A stretch of 64,000 nt of DNA from Polytrichum commune. Lineage: Eukaryota; Streptophyta; Polytrichopsida; Polytrichales; Polytrichaceae. The notes under the pieces are model-generated. The model was not told the DNA's origin, searched no databases, and saw only the letters and a program-made list of their open reading frames with translations. This document shows, piece by piece, positions 40,201 to 50,954 of this stretch. The translations under genes were made by a program, and so were the position numbers. Positions within the stretch are counted from its first letter, which is position 1; each line of letters opens with the position of its first letter. The DNA lies in contig OX485807.1 in assembly GCA_950295325.1 (NCBI GenBank), forward strand, positions 20,679,666 through 20,743,665, in the 5' to 3' direction.

Positions 40201-41175
40201 ATCCAAAACCTCAAAATGAACTATCTCTTCAACATTGCAAAGAAAGGTTGGACTTCATTAGGGTAGAATATTGAACATTATTCCAGTATTAGGGTTCCAT
40301 TGAACAAGAACTATGATTGACAATTCTTAACCCTAACAGAAGTGAAAGAGAAACGCATACCAAAATTCTAGTAAAAAATTAGACACGATGAACTGATCCC
40401 ATGGTTCCAAAGAAGAAAAAAATGTTTTCTCTGGTGCTTCACTATTAGGTTTCCATTCAATGAGGTGTAATGAACTGTCACGAACAATAATAACCATGAT
40501 AGCATTTCTTAACCCAAACAGAAGTAAAGGACAAATACATGCAAACATTCTAGACAAAATTAGACATGATAAACTGATCCGGTGGTTCCAAAGAAGAAAC
40601 TATGATCTACATTTAAAATTGCTTCAAATGTAAAGGTTGGACAACCAGTGTTAGGGTCATATTGAACAAGGTGCTATGAAGTATCAGGAGCAACAAGAAC
40701 TACGATTGACATTTCTTGACTCAAACAGAAGTGAAGGACAAAACATGCCACACAGAAATTCTAGACAAAATTATACATGATGAATTTTAACCAGTAATTA
40801 CAAAGGAGAGCATGTATTTTTTGGATCTCTGGTTTTTTGAAATTGAGACTTACCAGCCAGGAGTTTCACAAAAAGGCCCATTAAGCTATAAGCTGCCGAT
40901 GACACTAACATGCATGCCACACCAGAGTATCTTGATCCACTCCACACCCACATGTACGCCTTCTTCCAAGAATTTGATCCAAAAACTCCACTGGTGCCAT
41001 TATTTTGTGGGCCAAGTCCAAAACTGGATTGCCGACCCAAAAACCGATGTTTCTGACTTCTTTTAGGAGAATCAATGTTGATGACCGTAGTGCTTGCAGT
41101 AGTAGTACTATGGAGGTTCTCCCCTTGTGATGCCTCAGATTGCGAGGAAGTTTTGATTTTCGACATGTTGAGCAT
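37220..41175 (-). CDS. EamA/DMT-family membrane transporter, SLC35G1-like (C-terminus not found)
   Basis: Eight coding exons fit in phase on the minus strand: 41175-40854, 40108-39934, 38990-38875, 38737-38678, 38411-38285, 37717-37654, 37480-37409 and 37285-37220, giving 334 codons so far. A Ser/Thr-rich cytosolic N-terminus (about 80 residues) precedes the first helix, VACMLVSSAAYSLMGLFVKL. Family signatures follow: SSEIVMFRCTVIAILAGAGL, ALSTYFYSIQLLPLRDATVL, NFTMPIFTAILAAVLLREKW, then in the second repeat LGALSYIIVRAVGQRGEPPL and AQVFLTRGLQLENAAKATSL. The DMT fold usually has ten helices; the final pair should follow QYLK but was not located. Two introns would begin with GC rather than GT (38874, AG|GCAAGT; 37219, AG|GCACGT). 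The first is a classic GC donor; the second is less sure. The substrate is unknown. Confidence 0.85.
37931..38205. mobile_element. One-armed copy of foldback family F, inside a transporter intron
   Basis: Begins ACTAGGATTGGTGGGCCAAG and matches the left arm of the element at 48864-49430 (GGCAGGTCCCATGG, GGAGTTTCACCCA). It lies in the intron between exons 5 and 6; no right arm was found. Confidence 0.65.
39571..39740. mobile_element. Short foldback element in transporter intron 2
   Basis: The ends GCATGCTTGGAGGTAGTGT and (A)CACTACCTCCAAGCATGC are inverted, and the arms extend to about 38 bases with few mismatches (..TTGAACGAAGAAC). About 170 bases, non-coding. Confidence 0.75.
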
Positions 41176-41199
41176 TAGAAATGATCATCCGACGATGTC

Positions 41200-41643
41200 C
41201 TGCACAGCAACCCATCAAAATCCATTATCAATGATGGTCAAGAAGGGCTCTGTCATATAGGGTTTATAGAAAATTTCCATAGAACAAAAAACTCGCCATA
41301 TCCAACCATAACCCCTTTCCCTCATTTCCGAAGTGAAAATTCCGGAGGTGTTGAGCTGGGATTGATGGAATCACTGAATGATAATCCTTAAAACTTTGAA
41401 ATACACATCTCGGTAACAAAATAATATGAACTTATGTCCGATCAAAAGAATGCAGTTTCACGGTACTTCTATCTGCACCCACAACAACGATTTACGCCAA
41501 GGTCGCCGAAAATGAAGTGCCAAGAAAAAACAAAGAATCTAAAAATTAATCCCCCATCGCAAAAAAGACAGAATGAATTCGGAGAGGTGATAAATTAAGT
41601 TATTCCAAAGCTCCCTCAAGACTATTACCATCGGCTACATACC
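41200..41643 (-). other. Probable leader intron of the transporter gene
   Basis: On the minus strand a donor CAACAG|GTATGT (41643) and an acceptor CTGTGCAG (ending 41200) lie just upstream of the start codon at 41175. The 5' UTR exon would then extend toward about 42000. Inferred from consensus only. Confidence 0.5.
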
Positions 41644-41999
41644 TGTTGAGGATTATTTATTACTCTGAAATCGAAACCCACAGAACTCCAACAAATTACA
41701 ACTTATAGAAGCTTAACCCAACTTTCCAGTTTTGTTTCAAAGAATTATGAAGAAAACCCAGCCACCGATTCAAAAAATTAAAAATTAAAAAATATCAGGA
41801 GAATGTAAATGGAATGGTGCGATCACTCCGTGAAGCGATTCATGTTGTCGATACTACTACAGTCGGTAGAAAAAGGACATTTTATTATTTTCTCTCTGGC
41901 TTTCTCTGTCCCCTGCTCCTAGAATCTAACCCCTACAAAGATCTGGGGGCACTTTCAGCAAGATTTCCCTAATCATATCTACGGAATGGAAGATTTAAG

Positions 42000-43889
42000 A
42001 GTTCTATATGTGTGTCTCTTGTCTGATGCTGCTTGAAGCTGGAGGATGGTGCCAAAACAAACCAACCAAGGTTCAATATCAACTTGGGTTACTTTTTGGG
42101 ATTAACTAGGGTTAGAGCCGGTAGATGTTCTTGATGCCAAGTTTACATAACAAGAGTCCATTAATGTAGATGGGTCTTAAAATGGTTAATTTTTTTGACT
42201 CGTGCAAAGTCTCCTACAATATGAAACACGCGTTTAGCTAGGAAATAATTGAGGCCCCACTTTCCTCATAATTTTTGGAGCTCATATCAATATCTTATTC
42301 AAATGTATCAAAGTGAAGATTCTCATGCTTATTAAATGATCATATGGGTCTCTTGAATTAAATTGACTATTGAGCTTATAATGATAATCATATCTTGAGC
42401 ACGTAGTCCAATTCCTTTTAAGTATATGTCTTTTTGGTATTTGTTCTTGGAGCTACACCTACTCACGTACCACTGATATATAGGTGTATATCAAGATAAG
42501 TTACCAATTTGGGCACATCTGCCTTAAAGTGGTTGCAAGTGCTTTTGAGATGGATTTTTTTTCTCCGAAATCATAAATTATTGAGGTATTTTGCATCCTC
42601 CATGCGACTCCATATCTTGGCTTGGGTTTTCTGGTGTCTAGGTGCAGTTAAAGCAAATTCCCTATAGGTTGATGGCCGATTCATTCTAATTGGATCTTGC
42701 TAGACTAGGTTGGCAATTCCTGATGGTTGAGCAAAGTGTAGTTGATGAGTTGATGAGTTGTTGATTAGTTGCATGTGCTTGCAGGTTGGTTGGCAAGAAA
42801 CTTGTGCATTGGGAGGTTATTAGCCAATTATATACTTGATTTATGAGGTTTGAAGAGGGTGAGCTCGTGACTAAACCCACCATTAGCTAGTTGTTGCGGT
42901 TAGCCATTAGAGTCTAAATTAAAATGGTGCCTTCTAATGCCATGCGATCAATGTGGATGTAGAATTTCACACCAAATGCCCTTTAATTGGCATGTTGATC
43001 CATGCCCTGCTACCCAACATGATGCCCAATCGTGTGACCAAATATAACCAACAAACCCTTATTTTCAGTTGAACTCAAACACATGTTTAAATCCCAATTG
43101 AAACCTCCACTTGGTGCTCACTTTACAATCTACTCTAAGCCTTGACCATACACATATACCATGTGTTGTGTCTTACACAAATAAACATAAAGTTGGCTTC
43201 ATTGGGGATTTGCCCCAGCTTATAAAGCGTTAGCCTTATCCATACTCAAATTCTTGCCCAACAATATGAAATTGTTTGTTTCATCACGAATTATTTAATT
43301 GTATTTAATTAGATTCCCGTTAGGCGCCTTTTGCCATAAGAACTTATTCAAAATTTTATGACACCTAGAAAAACAAAACCTAATGCCATGGGCTGAGACT
43401 AGACGCCCACTTATTTGAACTTAGCCCTAGAGGTATGATGAATATCAGGCCCCCATAGATTTGTGGTAAATCATCTTAAGTGGGTCCCTTTGAACTAATT
43501 TGAAACTTTGGATGCTAATTCTAGGTTAAAAACAAGATTTACATATTGAAATATATATGGCTACATTTTCATATTTGAAAATATTAGTGGGGGCAACTTA
43601 AATAAGTGGATGTCTAGACTTGGCCAATGTGATAGAGCCTAATATTAGCATAAAATATAAATATAAATGTCGACCAATACTAATCCATTTGTAGAATAGT
43701 TTCAAGAGCTAAATAAATAGAAAATTAAAATTTATGAATATATATATTTTTAGTAAAAATGAACTATTAGAGATGATATTTAACAACATCAATTTAATAA
43801 AAATAAAAATCTTAAAATTATAAGAATCTGGAGTTCTTATAGTAGATTTGTGCCAATAGATTTGAGTAGTTGTAGTTTCTTATACCTAA
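42000..43889. other. Intergenic DNA, no gene seen
   Basis: AT-rich. About 42220-42360 is related to 23600-23810 (a dispersed repeat). No domains or delimited elements. Confidence 0.5.
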
Positions 43890-44476
43890 GGGCCGCTTCA
43901 CACTATGGCCGAAGGTCGAGATGCCGTCGATTTCCACCAATCATATTGCAAGAAACCAAGAATTTGGCCTCTCGACCCTTCACACTAAGGGCCAAAGTCC
44001 AAAGGCCATCGCTCTCGAAAATGCCTACATGGTAGAACTTTTTGACCAAGGCGATGCACTCTCGAAGGAAGTTTGGGTTGGACAAGAATGGAAACCCAAA
44101 CTATGCTTGAGAGACCGTCGATTTTGTTTTCTTCATAAAAACATCAAAAACTAACAAGATCTTGGCCGTTAGATTGGAGGGGTTGTTTTGGGCAGGAAAT
44201 AAAGTGGGATGCTCCTTCTTCATTTGGACTTTGGGCTGGACCTTTGAAAGCTTCCCACTATGGCTGTCCAAGTTGAGAGGCCGTGGGAGTTCATGGCCAA
44301 AGGTGTGGACTTTGGGCTTGATTTTTGGAAGCTTCACACTATGCCCAGCCAAAGGCTCCAATTCCTATATTTTATTGGCTATGTCTTTTCAGCCCATTTC
44401 CTTTGGACTCTCAACAAAGTTTGGCCATTCAATCGCACGCCCTCTCGACTTGGACGGCCATAGTGTGAAGCGGCCC
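43890..44476. mobile_element. Harbinger-like MITE, GGGCCGCTT family, copy 1
   Basis: A 587-base element with ends GGGCCGCTTCACACTATGGC and its complement, flanked by a perfect TAA duplication (43887-43889 and 44477-44479). CTTCACACTA-type motifs recur internally (for example near 43980 and 44334), as transposase-binding subterminal repeats often do. A second copy in opposite orientation is at 61173. It ends 195 bases before the start codon of the next gene, so it sits in that gene's promoter or leader. Confidence 0.88.
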
Positions 44477-44671
44477 TAAGTAGCTTTAGTTTTTAATGGA
44501 GAATAGATCCATTTTCCTTCCGCATTCACACCGCAGAGAAAAGAGTACCGAGGACTCCGAACCCTAAATCACCACCATCGACGCTGAATTCCAAGTCAAT
44601 TGGAGTGTGCGAGATTTGACAGGGAGTGATCGGAGGGATTGCATTCCAAGGAAATTGAGGCCAGCTTAGCC

Positions 44672-46238
44672 ATGTCGAAATGGGAGGAGATGGTGCAGGT
44701 GGAGGTGTATGTGAAAGGAAAAGGGCCGCTACACAGGTTAAAGGTACCTTTACAAGGCTATGAAAGGAAGCAGATTGACTTGGAAGCGATCATGGTCAAA
44801 TGCAGGTTGCAAAATGTGTACGCATACTCGATCACTGCCGGTCGTGGCATTCAGCAATTTTATAACCCAAAGAACGGTCTTTCGAAGGTTTCCTACTCCG
44901 GGAAACCGGACTCCATCATTCGCCTCGATGGAGACCCTAAGGTTTGTGGACACTCATGCTAACTTACATCTTGAGGTTGTGGTGACGTAGATAAGTTGTT
45001 TTCGACATGTGAACAAGGGATATGCTACAATTTTAACCGAATGGAATGACTTGGTTCACACTCTATTTGGCATCTGCACCTGGTTTTTGTGCATTAGGGT
45101 TTTAGTGCATTTCAGTATCTCTTACCTCTATCTGTGAAATTATGATGACTGCAGTTGCCAACCTTGTAGTGAAATTATTCGTTTTAGCGTCTGAAATCTG
45201 GACCTTGAACAGTTAGGAATGGGGTTCAGTCATGAGATTGACCCTAAGATTGGTGGACATTGTACTCTCTAGAAGCATTCTCAGCCCTAGGGTTCTCTGT
45301 GACATCCACATTATAGCGTGACGTTGTGGTGGTGTAGATAGTTGTTTTTGGCATGTGAAAAGGGATATGCCTCAATTGCTGTACGGTGGATTTTATTCGA
45401 GGAGATAGGTGTCGACAACCAGAGGAATGACTTTGGTCATACTTTGTTTCGCATCTGCTCCTAAATTTTGTGCATTACGGTTTTACTGCATTTGAGTACC
45501 TATTCCGTGCTCTGTGATTTATTTGAGCGTCTGAATTCTGGACCTTGAACAGTTAGGGTTTGGGGTTCAGTCATGAGATTGATCCTGAGGTTTGTGGACG
45601 CCCTGGAGTGATGGTGATCTTCCTGTAGTATTGTCAGCCCTAGAGTCATATGTGACTTCCACGTTATAGCGCGAGGTAACGGCAGTGTAGATAGTCTTTT
45701 TTGGAATGTGAAAAGGGATATCCTACAATTGCTCTTATGGTGGATTTTATTTGAGGAGGTAGGTAGCGACAGCTGAATGGAATGACTTTGGTCACACTCT
45801 GTTTGGCATCTGCTCCCGGTTTTTCTGCATTATGGTTTTCCTTTCATGAAATTAGAAAAGGCTGTAGTTCACCAGCCTTGTAGTGATATTTATCTGTTAA
45901 TTTGTCTTGAATCTGGACATGGAACAGTCAGGGTTTTGGGTTCAGTCATGAGATTACAAATAAGAGTGATAGAGAGGGAACTGACTGTATGGAGCCTAAG
46001 GTGTCTAACAAAGATTTTTGTGGTTTGGATGATGCAGCCAACGGTTTCAAGTCTGGTAGGCCGTTATCTATTTGCCGCATTGATGGTAGCATTATTAATT
46101 ATAGGGACAACAACGTCGCGAGCAGATTGGGTGGTGAAGGTTCAGGAACTTGGTGGGGGCCGAATTGCATGGCTTGCCTGTTTTGTTGTCATGATCGTCA
46201 CACAGCTTGCTTGGAAACCTTTCAAGAGAAGATCATGA
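44672..46238 (+). CDS. Small protein with two C-terminal membrane helices
   Basis: Two exons, 44672-44941 and 46038-46238, are joined in phase 0 (AAG|GTTTGT ... GATGCAG|CCA), giving 156 residues. The start is the first ATG in frame (MSKWEEMVQVEVYVKGKGPL). Residues 1-90 form a soluble, beta-rich-looking region (VYVKGKGPLHRLKVPLQGY, NVYAYSITAGRGIQQFYNP). Residues 98-120 (VGRYLFAALMVALLIIGT) and 133-148 (GRIAWLACFVVMIVTQLAW) are membrane segments. The C-terminus is basic (KPFKRRS), suggesting a cytosolic tail. I have an impression of a conserved plant protein of unknown function but cannot name it. The 5' leader (about 44510-44671) contains AACCCTAAA. An AATAAA at 46567 is a candidate poly(A) signal. 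Confidence 0.75.
44932..45955 (+). repeat. Intron grown by tandem duplication including the 5' splice site
   Basis: The exon 1 end and donor (GACCCTAAGGTTTGTGGAC at 44932) recur as GACCCTAAGATTGGTGGAC (45240) and GATCCTGAGGTTTGTGGAC (45581). A fourth unit starts with the same lead-in (GTTCAGTCATGAGATT, ending 45955). Shared phrases such as TGTGAAAAGGGATATGC and GCATCTGCTCC occur in each unit. Periods are 308 and 341 bases. Only the copy at 45581 keeps an intact GTTTGT donor besides the real one. Confidence 0.85.
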
Positions 46239-47790
46239 ATGTGTAGCTGCAAGCTTTTTAATCAGGCAAAGCCAGGTCGGCTATCTTGGATGTTCCAAAA
46301 CTCGGGAGGAATTGTATATTACTTCAACCTTTTGTCAACACACTCCCCATAGATGATTACCCCAACACTGTGTTTACTTGTAAAGTAAGGCCACTCCTAC
46401 TGGACCTGGAAAACAAGGGACGGTGCAGAACTGGAGGAAAAGCTTCCTCCCTACTTCCAATAAAGGTTATTTTATGACTTGATCTCTGTCCAAATCTTCT
46501 TGCAAGGTGAATGATTTTTAATTGTTGAAAGAGCCCCTGTTCTTGTGAGTTGAATTGTTGATGTTAATAAATGCTAAGAGAACTGCATGCATAATAACAA
46601 CACGGTCGGCTTGGTCTGCTGGTTTTATAGTAATTTTGAGGTTGGAGGAAACTGGTGAAACATCAGATATGAGATCTCAGGAATTTCATTTTTAAGAATT
46701 GTGAAGGTATGTAGTCGGACTACATCTTGAATGAAGAAAATTCTGTAGAGGCGCCACATCATTTGAAAGATGACAACCATGGTGTCTTACAGAAATAGTA
46801 AAATCTATCCTCCCTTCCTCCCTTCCTCCCTTCCTCCCTTCTCCCTTTCTGCCTCTCCTCCTCCCATGTGTGTGTCCAACAGTTTTTATAATTTTATTGA
46901 TTGGAATTTATTGTGGAAGTAATCAACAGTTGTATTGCAGTGAAATCCTCCATCCAAGATGAATTTTGGTGGCATGAAATGAGGATGCAGGCAAGTAGTT
47001 TTCACTGCAAATCAAAGTTTTGTCCATTATGTCCACTGATGTAGACACCATAATCGGCTATGGGCTACATTGTAGCACACATAATATGGAAACTCATGCT
47101 TTCCAGTTCTATGTTGTAGCCTTCAGGTATCACAAATTTAGATTGACATGGAATCTTGGCAAGTTATAAGCTTTTGCTGAAGTCTAATAGAATTTCCACA
47201 GGCAGTCCTAGGCCTTGGTGCACAAGCAGCCATGCCCAACATTTTGAGAATCTAAATAACCCATGGCTCTCATAATAAAAATGATAATTAGCTATCGAAG
47301 TTTTTTACCAGTGGCACATTTTCATAGCAGCATTGTTTGTAGGCAAGCCCTACTTTAACTTTGGACTTTTCAGAGGGCAGATGAGTGAATGCATGGGAGT
47401 GGCCATTACGGGATGATCAATATTAAATTCCTGTTGAAATTAATATTACCTCAATTCTTTCCCAAGTTACCTCTTCTTCGAAAATCTTAGCAATCCCAGC
47501 CTAAAGTAGGTTTGCAATCCCTGACCTAGAGACTGCAATCCATTCTACTTATATACATGTTACTTCATTTTGATTCAAGGATCCAATCCACCCCATATTT
47601 ATTCGTTGGAATCTAGAAGAAAAGAAAAAAAGGATTCTCAACAGTCGTCCCAACTTGAAAACTTCAACTGTACCATCATTGGATCATCTCAAGTTTTGTT
47701 GCAATGAAGAGGATAATCATCCACATCGTCTTTGTGTTAAGAGTTAGCCTTTCGCATACAAGCGGCTGAGCAAGTGCCTAAATTTGGGTG
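46239..47790. other. 3' UTR of the preceding gene, then gene-free DNA
   Basis: Probable 3' UTR to about 46590 (AATAAA at 46567). A (CCTCCCTT)n microsatellite lies at 46809-46850. Nothing else is supported. Confidence 0.5.
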
Positions 47791-48033
47791 GGAGAGAGGG
47801 AAGTGTTGTGTATGAGTGTACCTCTCATCCACCCAACAAAAAAAAATCGACTCCCTATAGGTTGTGGTAGATTCATCTCAAATGACCTCCAGGAAACTAA
47901 TCCAGGGTCTTTAAAACTCATTCCAGTGTCAAATCAACTCCAAAAAGGAAATCTTCGGGCTGCATACTATTTCAGGACTTTCATGTTGGATGAATGAGAG
48001 GTGTGCTTGTATACGATAATGCCCTCTCTCTCC
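47791..48033. mobile_element. MITE family E, copy 1
   Basis: About 243 bases with imperfect 45-base inverted ends. The left begins GGAGAGAGGGAAGTGTTGTG and the right ends in its degenerate complement; both carry CCTCTCAT(C/T)CA(C/T)CCAACA. A second copy of the same length is at 56336 and a partial one at about 1149. No clear target duplication. Confidence 0.75.
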
Positions 48034-48170
48034 ATGTTTTTTTTCCATGTTAGTTAAGGCTTGTCTCACTAGTATGGAGAGGTGCCCTCAGTGTGAGAAT
48101 ACGTGATCCTTATTTGTACCTAATCGACACACAAAATCATTATTAAACCTAAAGCAGGTTGTTGTCTTAG

Positions 48171-48390
48171 CAATGAACAGGGAGAATCGATCGCTAGTTA
48201 CAGATGAACCGGTTGAAATTCAAGACTTCAGGAAAATCATTCCAGAGGGCTCTTGGAGAACATACCTCAAATTAATAACGAAAACCTGGAAAGGTGTCAA
48301 CATGTAACCACTCGAACTTGGAAACACTCGGATGTCGACCGAGTATGCCCAAAAATTTCCCAGGACACTGTCGCTTCATGCACAACTTCT
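48171..48390. mobile_element. Single arm of foldback family C
   Basis: Matches the left arm of the element at 52754-53160 (CGCTAGTTACAGATGAACC, ACATACCTCAAATTAATAA, CTTGGAAACACTCGGAT). The mirror arm is absent. Confidence 0.65.
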
Positions 48391-48863
48391 TTGTTGAAGA
48401 GATGCTAAGCTAGGTATGTCAACGGAGCTTCAACCAAACTAACTTTGGGTACAAAATAATACGGCCAAGGACAGACTAAGACGCACACACACCATTTGAC
48501 TATCTGGGGGGATGGCTCTTTTGAGTGGTTACGTAACCCTCTCTTCCTCAAAAATAAAATAAAATGCCACACAAGACAAAAACACAAGGTTGGAATTTAA
48601 ATCACTCTACCAGACTGTGATCTGTGATGTGATAAGTACCTTGTTAATTTAGGCACTTTACTTGCCGGAATTGAAGTTGGGTTCATGCCACATCAACTTT
48701 TGCATGTGGTCTAACCAATGACTGTGTGACATGTGGAATCATCACTCAATGGGAAGGAGAAAAAACACTTGTGCCGGAATTGATAAGGTGTTCTAGTTCG
48801 AGTTTGTTTCTAGATTATTGTATGAGATGTAGAAATTGAGAAGGTGTTTTTTGGCTTGCGCTA

Positions 48864-49430
48864 CTAGGATGGCTAGGCCAAGCTAGCTTTGCATAGGCTA
48901 ATATGGGATTTAGGGTGGCAGGTCCCATGGACGGATCTTGCTTTAGATCTTTAGGGGTTTCTCAAAAAAACCGAGATGACAAGAGAAGGTCCATGGAGTT
49001 TCACCCAGCTTACCAAAAAAAAAAAAAAAAAAAAAAAAAACTCGCTAACAAGCTCTTCGTAGAAAGTTCTATCAAATAAGGACCAAACCCACAATTTCAT
49101 CCCTATTTGGGGGACTTTATGGATAATTCCAGTAAAGTTGTGCATGGCTGTGTCCCTCAAACCCTAAAGTCACGCAAAGAGGGACAAAACCATGGGTTTG
49201 ATCTTTCTATGAGATTTTTTAAGAATAAAAATAAAATAAAACTATCAAGAGCTTGTTAGCTCGTCATGTGTTGGAACTTTGTTTTGAAAGTTGGGTGAAA
49301 CTTTGATCTTCCTCTGCCACTCCAAAAACTTTGAGAAAACTTTAGGACCTCAAATAGGGTTTTCCCATGGGACCCGCTGTCCTTAATCCTAGATCGGCCT
49401 ATGCAAGGCTAGCTTGGCCCACCAATTTGA
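48864..49430. mobile_element. Foldback element, family F
   Basis: The left arm (GCCAAGCTAGCTTTGCATAG, GGTCCCATGG, GTTTCACCCA) is repeated in reverse at the right end (CTATGCAAGGCTAGCTTGGC ends near 49420). Arms are roughly 150-170 bases. An A-run lies at 49014-49040. A one-armed relative is at 37931. Confidence 0.75.
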
Positions 49431-50597
49431 GTATAAAAATTAGAAAACGGATTTTCAATAGACTGACGCCACTCTTTGAACATGTAAATTTAAGCCTGAA
49501 GAAAACTTGGGGTGACTTAATGGATTTGCTCTCATGTTTTAGCCAACTCCTACCTCTACGCATAACTCCCAACACTTTATGCATAACTCTAATATATCTA
49601 GGTCTTGGAGTGGACTCGAGTTGACAAAATTTTGATGACAATGAATTTGGTCAACACGCTAGTGTCTTCCAAATGCAATGGTACCAATAGAGTATCTTAA
49701 GGAGGTTATTTCAAGGCAAAGGATAGGACAAGGGAATTTCAACCAATAAATCCATGATAGTGAAAGATTCACACATCACAGGAAAAAAGCCTACCTGTTA
49801 CAATATACTTTTGAAGGACATCACACTACACATGCCGATACGATTTTGAAGTGTACCTCGGTTTTTTTGTTCATATAGTAATCTATCTCTACACAGGTTA
49901 GTATACATATCATAAGGATATGTTTGATTGGAGTGACTAAAATTGAAAACACAAAATTTGCATTGAAAAAACAATACATCACTTCCATATTAGCCTCACT
50001 AAATATCCATATACTTATTGTGACCCTATAAATTCAATTTGAAAAATTTGTGACCTAAAATCTTAGTTGAATTTTAAAGTGGCCCAATTGGAGACTTAGT
50101 ACGACATTCTCCAAGTGTAAGGCACACTAGATTTACCGGTAACCCCCATGATAAAAATGTGAAGCTAGGGTTCTATAGTAAGAAACGTTCAACAATTTCC
50201 AAAATATGCTAAGTAGTTTATCAACTTTGTGTTAAAATGAGGGATTATGTGCTTTGGATGCAGCTTGCATAAGACAGAAGCACCCATTTTTACAAGTGAA
50301 CCTTATTTTGCTCCTGAAGTGAGTAACTACATATTTCTAAATGAATTATTTATGATATTACTCTTGAGATATAAAAACTTTGACTTTTATTAATGAAGTA
50401 TGATTTTTGTGATGTTGGAAATCTATGTTCTTGATTATATGATGTTCCAACTATAGACATGTGCAAGTCTCATTAGATTTCATTATGATACAATAAAAAA
50501 ATGAGTGATTGCGCTACGTATTAAGTAAATCTAGACTTGTGTATGAATCTTAGACATAATGAAATTGCATACGTTTTGTTTATCAACAAATCTTATG
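49431..50597. other. Intergenic DNA, no gene seen
   Basis: AT-rich with short frames only; no recognisable repeats. Confidence 0.5.
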
Positions 50598-50946
50598 CTC
50601 GGGGGGGGGGGGGGGGGCAGTGTGTTAAAAAGTTAAGGATATAGGTGTGAACAACCACTATTTTATAGGGGGGTATTACTTTTAATTCTCTTTTTTTTTT
50701 CACATGCTATCATTATGTAAATTTCTACTTTGGGTTAATAGAAAAATGGCTTGCATTACTTATAATTCCAAATTACCTATTATTCCATACCCTATAGTAC
50801 TTTAAAGATGTCCAGTGTCATTTTTGATACCCTATATTACTCTTAAGTCCATTTATAATTTTTAGCCCCCATGTTTTTAAAATACCCTATCATTTGTTCG
50901 CACATATATTGCTACTCCAACCAATGACTACCCCCCCCCCCCCGAG
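50598..50946. mobile_element. 349-base element with CTCGGGG...CCCCGAG ends and 8-base target duplication
   Basis: Inverted ends are CTC followed by 17 G and 13 C followed by GAG. The flanks are the identical 8-mer ATCTTATG (50590-50597 and 50947-50954). An 8-base duplication is typical of hAT-type transposition, although the tips do not begin with CA. The interior is AT-rich and non-coding. Confidence 0.8.
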
Positions 50947-50954
50947 ATCTTATG

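Noticed and set aside
44162-44479. 105-codon plus frame in the MITE
   Set aside because: It lies wholly within a non-coding MITE and runs through its terminal repeat.
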